A DNA stretch of 30,217 nt, taken from positions 1 to 30,217 of the forward strand of contig UQVZ01000038.1 of NCBI GenBank assembly GCA_900544675.1. The letters are read 5' to 3'. Within the stretch, counting starts at the first letter, position 1. Every line of letters starts with the position of its first letter. Origin of the DNA: an uncultured Bacteroides sp. GTDB taxonomy: Bacteria > Bacteroidota > Bacteroidia > Bacteroidales > Bacteroidaceae. Shown piece after piece: positions 17,702-24,440 of this stretch. Under the pieces are notes generated by a model. The model saw nothing but the letters and a program-made list of their open reading frames with translations, did not search any database and had not been told where the DNA came from. The translations under genes and the position numbers were made by a program.

Positions 17702-17792
17702 CACCACAGATTACACAGATTATTTATTTGTATTCAGATTGTCCGGGTACCAAGAATATTGCATGTGTTTTAAATCTGTGTAATCTGTGGTG
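17702..17792. repeat. ATTACACAG-module inverted repeat upstream of dut
   Basis: CACCACAGATTACACAGATT at 17702-17721 is a perfect 20-base inverted copy of 17773-17792, with a 51-base loop. The right arm is the same module found in the composite elements near 5958, 18295 and 24186. It ends 16 bases before the dut start codon, so a dut transcript starting upstream would carry a large leader hairpin. Confidence 0.88.
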
Positions 17793-17808
17793 AAAATAAT
17801 TAATAACA

Positions 17809-18243
17809 ATGAAGATACAGATAATCAATAAATCGAAGCATCCGCTTCCTCAGTATGCGACTTCCCTTTCGGCAGGGATGGACTTGCGTGCCAACTTGGA
17901 CGAACCCATAGTGTTGAAACCTTTGCAACGTTGCCTGGTGCCTACAGGGCTGTACATCGCTTTGCCCGAAGGCTATGAGGCACAGATTCGTCCACGTAGC
18001 GGACTTGCTCTGAAGAAAGGTATTACCCTGCTGAATACTCCCGGCACGATTGATGCCGACTATCGGGGTGAAATCGGCGTGATTATGGTCAACTTGTCTA
18101 CCGAAGACTTTACGGTGACCGACGGAGAGCGTATCGCCCAAATGGTGATAGCCCGTTACGAACAGGCTGAATGGCAGGAAGTGGAAGTGCTGAGCGATAC
18201 CGAACGGGGCGCAGGCGGATTCGGACATACAGGAACCAAATAG
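17809..18243 (+). CDS. dut: dUTP diphosphatase (dUTPase)
   Basis: A trimeric dUTPase that hydrolyses dUTP to dUMP and pyrophosphate, keeping uracil out of DNA and feeding dTMP synthesis. All five family motifs are present in 144 residues: SAGMDLRA (from 21), PRSGLALKKGI, GTIDADYRGEIGV, RIAQMVI and the C-terminal RGAGGFGHTG that closes over the active site. The length matches bacterial enzymes. Its leader carries the 20-base palindromic repeat, and 111 bases with another repeat module separate it from the TPR lipoprotein gene. Confidence 0.97.
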   Translation: MKIQIINKSKHPLPQYATSLSAGMDLRANLDEPIVLKPLQRCLVPTGLYIALPEGYEAQIRPRSGLALKKGITLLNTPGTIDADYRGEIGVIMVNLSTEDFTVTDGERIAQMVIARYEQAEWQEVEVLSDTERGAGGFGHTGTK

Positions 18244-18294
18244 GCTTCTGATTTATCATTACAGCTTTATATAATATAAGGAGTGTATTTTTTT

Positions 18295-18354
18295 AATCTG
18301 TGTAATCTGTGGTGAAAGTCAAGACTCAAGAACTTAAAAACTTATCAACTCAAA
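18295..18354. repeat. Half composite element running into a start codon
   Basis: AATCTGTGTAATCTGTGGTG at 18295-18314 is a single core module without its inverted partner. It is followed by four 8-bp units at 18323-18354 (GACTCAAG, AACTTAAA, AACTTATC, AACTCAAA). The last unit directly touches the ATG of the TPR lipoprotein at 18355, so the array is the translation initiation region of that gene. Confidence 0.88.
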
Positions 18355-20136
18355 ATGAGAAAGCTATTCTATATACTTGCGGTAGGCATGATGATGATGT
18401 TCGTGGCTTGTGGCACGACAAGGAAGCAGGCGAAGCGGACGGATACAGGTACGACGCAACGTGCGCTTAGCTTCGAGGAACGTCGGAAGTACGATTATTA
18501 CTTCCTGGAAGCCGTACGCATGAAAGAGAAAGGGCTGTACGATGCGGCGTTCGAACTTTTCAAGCATTGTCTGGACATCAATCCCGCTTCGGGAGCGGCG
18601 TTGTACGAGATAGCCCAGTTTTATATGTATCTGGGGCAAGAAGAAAGAGGGGAACAGGCGTTGAAAGAAGCTGTCCGTTCGGACGAGTCGAACTTTTGGT
18701 ACAAACAGACCTTGGCTTCGTATTACGAGCGGAAGATGAGCCTTCCCAAAGCGATTGCCGTGTACGAGAATATGGCGGAGCAATTCCCTTCGCGGCTGGA
18801 ACCTTTGCTTTCGCTGGTCGACCTGTATAACCGGACCAAGAGTTACCAACATGTCATCAGTACGTTGAACCGCCTGGAAGAGCTGGATGGCAAGTCCGAG
18901 CAAATCAGTATGGAGAAATTCCGGATGTATCTCTTGATGGGCAAGCAGGACAGTGCTTTCATCGAAATTGAAAACCTGTCGAAGGAATATCCTTACGATT
19001 TGCGTTATCAGACCATCCTGGGTGATGTCTATCTGAATAATGACAAGCCCGATGAGGCGCTGGGGGTTTATCAACGCATCCTGAAAGAGGAACCGAATTA
19101 TGCGCCGGCGGTATTGTCGATGGCATCGTATTACCTCAAGACCGGACAAGACAGCCTGTACCAACAACAGTTGGACACCATTCTGATGAACGACGATGTG
19201 CCTTCGGACACGAAGATGGAATTGATGCGCCAAAGCATCCTGCAATCGGAACAGACCACCAAGGACAGTACACAGATTGTCGCCTTGTTTAAGCGCATCC
19301 TGGCACGTCCGCAACAGAATGCCGATTTGGCGATGTTGTGTGCCCAATACATGATTACAAAGAACATGAAGAAAGAGTCGGTGCCGGTATTGGAGCAGGT
19401 GCTTTCGCTGGACCCGGAGAATAAGCCCGCCCGTCTGCAATTGCTGAGCTATGCCATTCAGGATAATGAACTGGATGAAGTTATCCGGATAGCGAAGTCG
19501 GCTTTGGAATACCATCCCGATGCTTTGGAGTTCTATTATTATTTAGGAGTGGCATATTACCAGAAGGAAGAGCTGGATGAAGCGTTGGATGTCTTTACAC
19601 GCGGCGTAAAGCAAATCAACGAGAAGAGCGACAAAGCGGTGGCTTCCGACTTTTATGCCATTCTGGGCGACATCTATCATCAGAAAGGCAATGCGGAAGA
19701 AGCGTATGCCGCATACGATTCGTCGTTGGTCTACAATCCCGACAACATCGGTACCCTGAACAATTATGCCTATTATCTTTCGATGGAGAAGAGAGAACTC
19801 GACAAGGCGGAAGAAATGAGCTATCGTACCGTGAAGGCGGAACCTGATAACGGAACTTATCTGGATACGTATGCTTGGATTCTTTTCGAGAAGGGGCGTT
19901 ATACCGAAGCCCGTATCTACATCGAGCAGGCGTTGCGTAACGATGGAGACAAGAGCCGGGTCATCGTGGAGCATTGCGGCGACATTTATTATATGCTGGG
20001 TGAAAAGGATAAAGCATTGGAATACTGGAAAAAGGCGGATGCGATAGAGCAGGTGGAAGAAGGCGAGACGCCTCCTACCGAGCAGGAAATCAAACGTCTG
20101 AAGCAGAAAATAAGGCTGAAGAAATACATCGAATGA
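18355..20136 (+). CDS. TPR-repeat outer-membrane-type lipoprotein
   Basis: A 593-residue lipoprotein. The signal MRKLFYILAVG is followed by a lipobox ending at C19 (VAC-GTT). The rest is almost wholly tetratricopeptide repeats: Tyr/Ala/Gly/Leu-patterned helical pairs such as 'ALYEIAQFYMYLGQEERGEQALKEAV', 'LGDVYLNNDKPDEALGVYQRIL' and 'ILGDIYHQKGNAEEAYAAYDSSL', at least eight of them. TPR lipoproteins act as scaffolds; the client is unknown. The DUF4292 lipoprotein and EnvC-like genes follow, and this three-gene order suggests an envelope assembly role. No enzymatic domain is visible. Confidence 0.88.
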   Translation: MRKLFYILAVGMMMMFVACGTTRKQAKRTDTGTTQRALSFEERRKYDYYFLEAVRMKEKGLYDAAFELFKHCLDINPASGAALYEIAQFYMYLGQEERGEQALKEAVRSDESNFWYKQTLASYYERKMSLPKAIAVYENMAEQFPSRLEPLLSLVDLYNRTKSYQHVISTLNRLEELDGKSEQISMEKFRMYLLMGKQDSAFIEIENLSKEYPYDLRYQTILGDVYLNNDKPDEALGVYQRILKEEPNYAPAVLSMASYYLKTGQDSLYQQQLDTILMNDDVPSDTKMELMRQSILQSEQTTKDSTQIVALFKRILARPQQNADLAMLCAQYMITKNMKKESVPVLEQVLSLDPENKPARLQLLSYAIQDNELDEVIRIAKSALEYHPDALEFYYYLGVAYYQKEELDEALDVFTRGVKQINEKSDKAVASDFYAILGDIYHQKGNAEEAYAAYDSSLVYNPDNIGTLNNYAYYLSMEKRELDKAEEMSYRTVKAEPDNGTYLDTYAWILFEKGRYTEARIYIEQALRNDGDKSRVIVEHCGDIYYMLGEKDKALEYWKKADAIEQVEEGETPPTEQEIKRLKQKIRLKKYIE

Positions 20137-20198
20137 TGTCTGAGACGGGAAAACGTTGTGTTTTTGCCTGTTTGCGTTCGATAAAGAATGAAATGACA

Positions 20199-21035
20199 AT
20201 GAAGAAAATACTGATAAACTATACATTCGTAGTGCTGGCGGCAGTGTTGGCTGTATCGTGTTCTTCCTCACGGAAAGCGGCACGGACACCGATGATTGGC
20301 GGATTGACCGGAACCGATTATATTGAAAAGGTAATTGAATTATCGCCCTCGTGGGAAAGCCTGAGCGGAAAGGTCGCTTTGAGTCTGTCCACTTCCGAAG
20401 GTACATCCAAGGTGGGCAGCGCGACGATTCGCTTGAAGCGGAACGAGTCGATTCAATTGTCGGTCGCTCCCTTATTGGGTATTGAAGTGGCACGGCTGGA
20501 GATTTCTCCCGAAGGTATTTTGGCACTCGACCGGTTGAACAAGCGGTATGTACAGGTTTCGTTTGCCGAGGTAAACAGCTGGGCACATACCGATTTAAGC
20601 TTTGCGGTGCTCCAGTCGTTGTTTTTGAATGAACTGTTCGTGCCCGGGAAACAACAGGTAAATGTTGCAGACGCCGGTGCTTTCCAGGTATCGTTGGCAG
20701 GAAACCGTGCTTTGCTCGAGGCGCAAGAGGGCGGACAACTGACTTACCGCTTTTATACTTCTACCGATAACGGATGGTTGGAGGAGAGCCGCATCGGCGT
20801 ATCGGGTACTCCGTATGCCTTGCAATGGAAATATGATGCCTTCCAGATGCTGAAAGACCGCTTCTTCCCGAAGAAGATGTATGTGACGATACAAGGCACG
20901 GGCAAGCCGGTAGGAGTAGGGATGGAGTTCTCCCGCCTGAATGTGGGAGGCGACTGGGAGGCGCGTACGGAAATACCTTCCCGGTACCAACGTGTGGAAA
21001 TAGATGAATTGTTAAAGATGCTGGTAAATCAATGA
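20199..21035 (+). CDS. DUF4292 lipoprotein, possibly LolB-like
   Basis: A 278-residue exported lipoprotein with the lipobox AVSC (C21) followed by SSSRKAAR. I chose ATG 20199 because it puts the signal peptide at the N-terminus; in-frame ATGs at 20133 and 20193 would add up to 22 polar residues. The body is β-rich ('SGKVALSLSTSEGTSKVGSATIRLKRNESIQLS' region, residues 52-84) and has the pattern of DUF4292, which is found in Bacteroidota and resembles LolA/LolB lipoprotein-carrier folds. The LolB idea is inference from that fold, not from a motif seen here. It overlaps the envC start by four bases (ATGA), so translation is probably coupled. Confidence 0.8.
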   Translation: MKKILINYTFVVLAAVLAVSCSSSRKAARTPMIGGLTGTDYIEKVIELSPSWESLSGKVALSLSTSEGTSKVGSATIRLKRNESIQLSVAPLLGIEVARLEISPEGILALDRLNKRYVQVSFAEVNSWAHTDLSFAVLQSLFLNELFVPGKQQVNVADAGAFQVSLAGNRALLEAQEGGQLTYRFYTSTDNGWLEESRIGVSGTPYALQWKYDAFQMLKDRFFPKKMYVTIQGTGKPVGVGMEFSRLNVGGDWEARTEIPSRYQRVEIDELLKMLVNQ

Positions 21036-22342
21036 AACGCATTTGGGGCATATTGTGTTTGGCAATTCTGGTTTCCGTTTCGCTCTCGGCGCAGAGCACC
21101 AAGAAGATACGGGAACTGGAAAAGCAACATGCTGCCCTGCAAAAGCAGATAAGCGATTCGGAAACCTTGCTCCAGTCTACCCAGAAGGATGTGAAGAGCC
21201 AATTGGACAACCTGGCTTTGCTCTCGGGACAGATTGACGAGCGGAAGCGTTACGTGGAGACCGTAGAGCAGGATGTGAAAGTCATTCAGCGGGAAATAGA
21301 ACGTGTACAGACCGAGCTGGGGACTTTGCAGCGCGAACTTGCCGATAAGAAAAAGAAGTATGAGAAGTCGGTAGTATACATGTACCGCAACAAGTCGGTC
21401 CAGGAAAAGCTGATGTTTATTTTCTCTGCCGATAACCTGAGCCAGATGTACCGTAGGTTGCGCTATGTGCGTGAGTATGCGGATTATCAGCGCCGGCAAG
21501 GGTTGGAAGTGCAGCGCAAACAGAAGGAAGTGACGAACAAACAACGTACTTTATTAGCCAGCCGTGAGTCAAAAGAGAAATTGCTGGAGCAAGGAGAGGC
21601 AGAAAAAAATAAATTGGAAGAGCAGGAAAAAGAGCGTAAGACCTTGCTTGCCTCGTTGCAGAAAAAGCAGCAAAGCATTCAGAAAGAGCTTCGGAAACAA
21701 CGGAAATCTGCTGACCGCCTGAATGCAGAAATCGACCGGCTGATTGAAATAGAAATAGCAGCTGCACGCAAACGGGCAGAAGAAGAGGCACGCCGGAAAG
21801 CGGAAGCAGAGCGGAAAGCCAAAGAAGCGGCTAAACCGGTCGTTGCAGAGAAAGAGAATAAGGAAAAAGATGCGCCTGCGGTTACTAAGAAAGTGGACGT
21901 TTATAAGATAGACCGTGAAGACCGGCGCCTGTCAGGCGTGTTCGAACAGAATAAGGGACGGTTGCCTATGCCTATTACGGGACCTTATGTGGTAGTAGGG
22001 CATTACGGCACGTATCAGGTAAAAGGCTTGCGCAATGTCCGCTTGGATAACAAGGGTATTGATATTAAAGGAAAAGAAGGGGCACAAGCACGTGTCATCT
22101 TCGATGGCGAGGTGTCAGCTATCTTCCAGTATAACGGTTTGTCGAACGTCTTGGTACGCCACGGCAGTTACATTTCGGTGTATTGCAACCTTTCATCCGT
22201 CAATGTCAAGAAAGGCAGTGTCTTGAAAACCCGTGATGTGATTGGGCAGGTCAATACCGACAAAAACGGTAATACCGTCCTTCATTTCCAGCTTCGCAAG
22301 GAAACCACCAAGTTGAATCCGGAAGTCTGGCTGGTGCGATAA
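21032..22342 (+). CDS. EnvC-like murein hydrolase activator with degenerate LytM domain
   Basis: A 436-residue periplasmic protein. The signal peptide ends near A20 ('SLSA-QST'). Residues 24-120 and 150-270 are long coiled coils rich in Lys/Glu/Gln, and residues 315-436 form an M23/LytM domain. The zinc site is incomplete: the usual HxxxD has N340 instead of His with D344 kept, the usual Y-x-H-L is YCNL (N386), and of the final H-x-H only H418 remains. This is the pattern of EnvC and related activators, which switch on amidases at the septum instead of cleaving peptidoglycan. It fits the neighbouring division genes. Partner amidases are not in the window. Confidence 0.88.
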   Translation: MKRIWGILCLAILVSVSLSAQSTKKIRELEKQHAALQKQISDSETLLQSTQKDVKSQLDNLALLSGQIDERKRYVETVEQDVKVIQREIERVQTELGTLQRELADKKKKYEKSVVYMYRNKSVQEKLMFIFSADNLSQMYRRLRYVREYADYQRRQGLEVQRKQKEVTNKQRTLLASRESKEKLLEQGEAEKNKLEEQEKERKTLLASLQKKQQSIQKELRKQRKSADRLNAEIDRLIEIEIAAARKRAEEEARRKAEAERKAKEAAKPVVAEKENKEKDAPAVTKKVDVYKIDREDRRLSGVFEQNKGRLPMPITGPYVVVGHYGTYQVKGLRNVRLDNKGIDIKGKEGAQARVIFDGEVSAIFQYNGLSNVLVRHGSYISVYCNLSSVNVKKGSVLKTRDVIGQVNTDKNGNTVLHFQLRKETTKLNPEVWLVR

Positions 22343-22392
22343 GTCTTGTTCCAGTCTGTATGGGCTGACGCCGCCCGAATCGTTGGCAGGTT

Positions 22393-22569
22393 TTACCAAA
22401 ACTTGTTCAGCTCGCGGTTGTATTCAAATCCGGCTGCTTTCAGGGTGTTTACAATGTCTTCTTTATTTACATCCATATCCTTGCAGAGTGCGTCAAGCGA
22501 AGGGTAAAAGTCACGCAGTTTCATGTTGATGAAGCTGAAAAGCATCATCGGGTCTTTAGGTAATTCCAT
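22393..22569 (-). CDS. DUF4250 small protein
   Basis: A 58-residue protein starting MELPKDPMMLFSFINMKLRD and ending in Phe-Trp. The 'LPxDPxMLxSFINMKLRD...LDxLC...AGFEYN' layout is that of DUF4250, a family of small cytoplasmic proteins of unknown function found in Bacteroidota, Firmicutes and some Proteobacteria. It is convergent with the envC-like gene (50 bases apart) and divergent from purB. It has its own perfect -7 box. Its residue pattern suggests a compact helical fold, perhaps nucleic-acid binding, but there is no evidence for that. The gene is short enough to be missed by length filters. Confidence 0.85.
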   Translation of the reverse strand: MELPKDPMMLFSFINMKLRDFYPSLDALCKDMDVNKEDIVNTLKAAGFEYNRELNKFW

Positions 22570-22606
22570 AATAGCTTAAAGTGTTTTGTCGTTTATTTTT
22601 GCGTTG

Positions 22607-22614
22607 CAAAGTTA
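22607..22614 (-). promoter_or_regulatory. -7 box for the DUF4250 gene
   Basis: On the minus strand this is TAACTTTG, an exact TAnnTTTG match 37 bases upstream of the start codon, which leaves a leader of about 30 bases. The -33 element is not clear. Confidence 0.55.
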
Positions 22615-22698
22615 GCAGTTTCTTCGGTACGTTGTTCTTCGTTTTAAAATAATTGCTAAACTTTTCTGTATTAGCCCTGTTAACTCAGGAAAAAATCG

Positions 22699-22706
22699 TA
22701 CCTTTG
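22699..22706 (+). promoter_or_regulatory. -7 box for purB
   Basis: TACCTTTG followed by CG is an exact match to the Bacteroides -7 consensus. It lies about 50 bases upstream of the purB ATG. The divergent -7 box of the DUF4250 gene is 85 bases away. Confidence 0.6.
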
Positions 22707-22755
22707 CGCCACTAATGATCATTATTTGGAATCAAAAACTACTAGTAGCATTATG

Positions 22756-24102
22756 ATGGAACTAGATTTGCTCACCGCCATTTCTCCGATTGACGGGCGG
22801 TATAGGAATAAGGCTGGCGATTTGGCTGCTTATTTTTCTGAGTATGCCCTGATGAAATATCGGGTGCGTGTGGAAATAGAATATTTTATTACTTTGTGTG
22901 AATTGCCCTTGCCTCAGTTGAAAGGCGTGGATGCGTCACGTTTTGATTCGTTGCGGGATATTTACCGTAATTTCTCGGAAGCGGATGCCGGACGCATTAA
23001 GGAAATTGAGAGCGTGACAAACCACGATGTAAAAGCTGTAGAATATTTCATTAAAGAACAGTTCGACCGCTTGGGCGGACTGGAACCGTATAAAGAATTC
23101 ATCCATTTCGGCTTGACTTCGCAGGATATCAATAATACGTCAGTGCCTTTGTCTATTAAAGATGCATTGCAGGAGGTGTATTATCCGCAAATCCAGAAAC
23201 TGATTGACCAGTTGGAAACGTATGCCGAAGAATGGAAAAACATCCCCATGTTGGCAAAGACTCACGGTCAGCCTGCTTCTCCTACACGGTTGGGAAAAGA
23301 GATTGAAGTATTCGCTTACCGTCTGAAACGTCAGCTGGCTGTGTTGAAGGCTTGTCCGATAACGGCAAAGTTCGGTGGAGCTACCGGAAACTATAATGCG
23401 CATCATGTGGCTTATCCCGACATCGACTGGAAAGCGTTCGGAAATCGTTTTGTAGCCGAAAAGCTGGGATTGGAGCGTGAGGAATATACTACTCAGATTT
23501 CCAATTACGATAATCTGGGTGCCATCTTCGATGCCATGAAGCGTATCAATACCATTATGATTGATATGAACCGCGATTTCTGGCAATATATCTCGATGGA
23601 GTATTTCAAGCAGAAAATCAAGGCTGGAGAGGTCGGTTCGAGCGCGATGCCTCATAAAGTGAACCCGATTGACTTTGAGAATGCGGAAGGCAACTTGGGT
23701 ATGGCGAATGCCGTATTCGCGCATTTGTCGGCTAAATTGCCTATATCACGTTTGCAACGTGACTTGACCGACTCTACGGTGTTGCGTAACATCGGTGTTC
23801 CTTTCGGACATACGGTTATCGCTATCCAGAGTTCGCTGAAAGGATTGGGCAAATTGTTGCTGAACGAACATAAAATCTACGAAGACTTGGATAATTGCTG
23901 GAGCGTGGTAGCTGAGGCTATCCAGACCATACTTCGCCGGGAAGGTTATCCGCATCCGTATGAGGCTTTGAAGGCACTGACCCGTACCAATCAGGCTATC
24001 AACGAGGCGTCTATCAAGGACTTTATCGAGACATTGAATGTGAGTGAAGCCGTAAAAGAGGAATTGCGGGCTATTACGCCACATAATTATACAGGAATGT
24101 AA
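22756..24102 (+). CDS. purB: Adenylosuccinate lyase
   Basis: A cytoplasmic fumarase/aspartase-superfamily lyase acting twice in purine synthesis: SAICAR to AICAR and adenylosuccinate to AMP, releasing fumarate. The signature loop G-S-S-A-M-P-H-K-V-N is at residues 294-303, with S295 the likely catalytic base; 'TSQDINNTS' and 'AKTHGQPASPT' (catalytic His) are also present. I chose ATG 22756, giving MELDLLTAISPIDGRY as in E. coli PurB (448 residues); an ATG one codon earlier and a TTG at 22726 are alternatives. The protein belongs to the longer E. coli-type branch. Its 3' end abuts the largest composite repeat of the window. Confidence 0.96.
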   Translation: MELDLLTAISPIDGRYRNKAGDLAAYFSEYALMKYRVRVEIEYFITLCELPLPQLKGVDASRFDSLRDIYRNFSEADAGRIKEIESVTNHDVKAVEYFIKEQFDRLGGLEPYKEFIHFGLTSQDINNTSVPLSIKDALQEVYYPQIQKLIDQLETYAEEWKNIPMLAKTHGQPASPTRLGKEIEVFAYRLKRQLAVLKACPITAKFGGATGNYNAHHVAYPDIDWKAFGNRFVAEKLGLEREEYTTQISNYDNLGAIFDAMKRINTIMIDMNRDFWQYISMEYFKQKIKAGEVGSSAMPHKVNPIDFENAEGNLGMANAVFAHLSAKLPISRLQRDLTDSTVLRNIGVPFGHTVIAIQSSLKGLGKLLLNEHKIYEDLDNCWSVVAEAIQTILRREGYPHPYEALKALTRTNQAINEASIKDFIETLNVSEAVKEELRAITPHNYTGM

Positions 24103-24112
24103 CTGGTGGGTT

Positions 24113-24388
24113 CGTGAGTTTTTCAGTTTTTTAGTTTATGAGTTTTGAACACAGAGACACAGAGGCACAGAGAAATAAATTAGTTAATTTGTGTAATTTG
24201 TGGTGAAAATAATAATCTGCGTTTCAAACTTAAAAACTAAAAACTCACAAACTTAAGAACTTAAAAACTTAGAAACTTAAGAACTTAAAAACTTAAGAAC
24301 TTAGAAACTTAAGAACTTAAGAACTTAAAAACTGAAAAACTTAAGAACTTAAAAACTGAAAAACTTACAAACTCAATAACTCAAAAAC
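24113..24388. repeat. Composite repeat element with about 20-unit 8-bp array
   Basis: Four inverted units (24113-24144) read AACTnAnn on the minus strand. The core (24145-24226) has CACAGAG modules and diverged ATTTGTGTAATTTGTGGTG. The right array at 24227-24388 has about 20 units in perfect 8-base register except for one 7-base unit. Most units are AACTTAAG, AACTTAAA or AACTTAGA, with a few AACTGAAA. The period is not a multiple of three, so it is not coding. Bases 24141-24185 are identical to 5913-5957. The element lacks the 20-base AATCTGCG piece present in the other copy. Confidence 0.93.
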
Positions 24389-24440
24389 AACTAACGCCCG
24401 CGAAGGGTACATACATTAATTTATAAAAAGCAAAAAGAAT

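Noticed and set aside
18364..19515. 383-codon open frame on the minus strand
   Set aside because: Opposite the TPR lipoprotein gene, with no recognisable domain and an unnatural Gln/Leu/Arg-rich composition.
19543..20586. 347-codon open frame on the minus strand
   Set aside because: Spans the junction of two real genes on the other strand and shows no motif.
24227..24388. Regular repeats considered as a CRISPR array
   Set aside because: Units are 8 bases long and contiguous with no spacers, and no cas genes are present.
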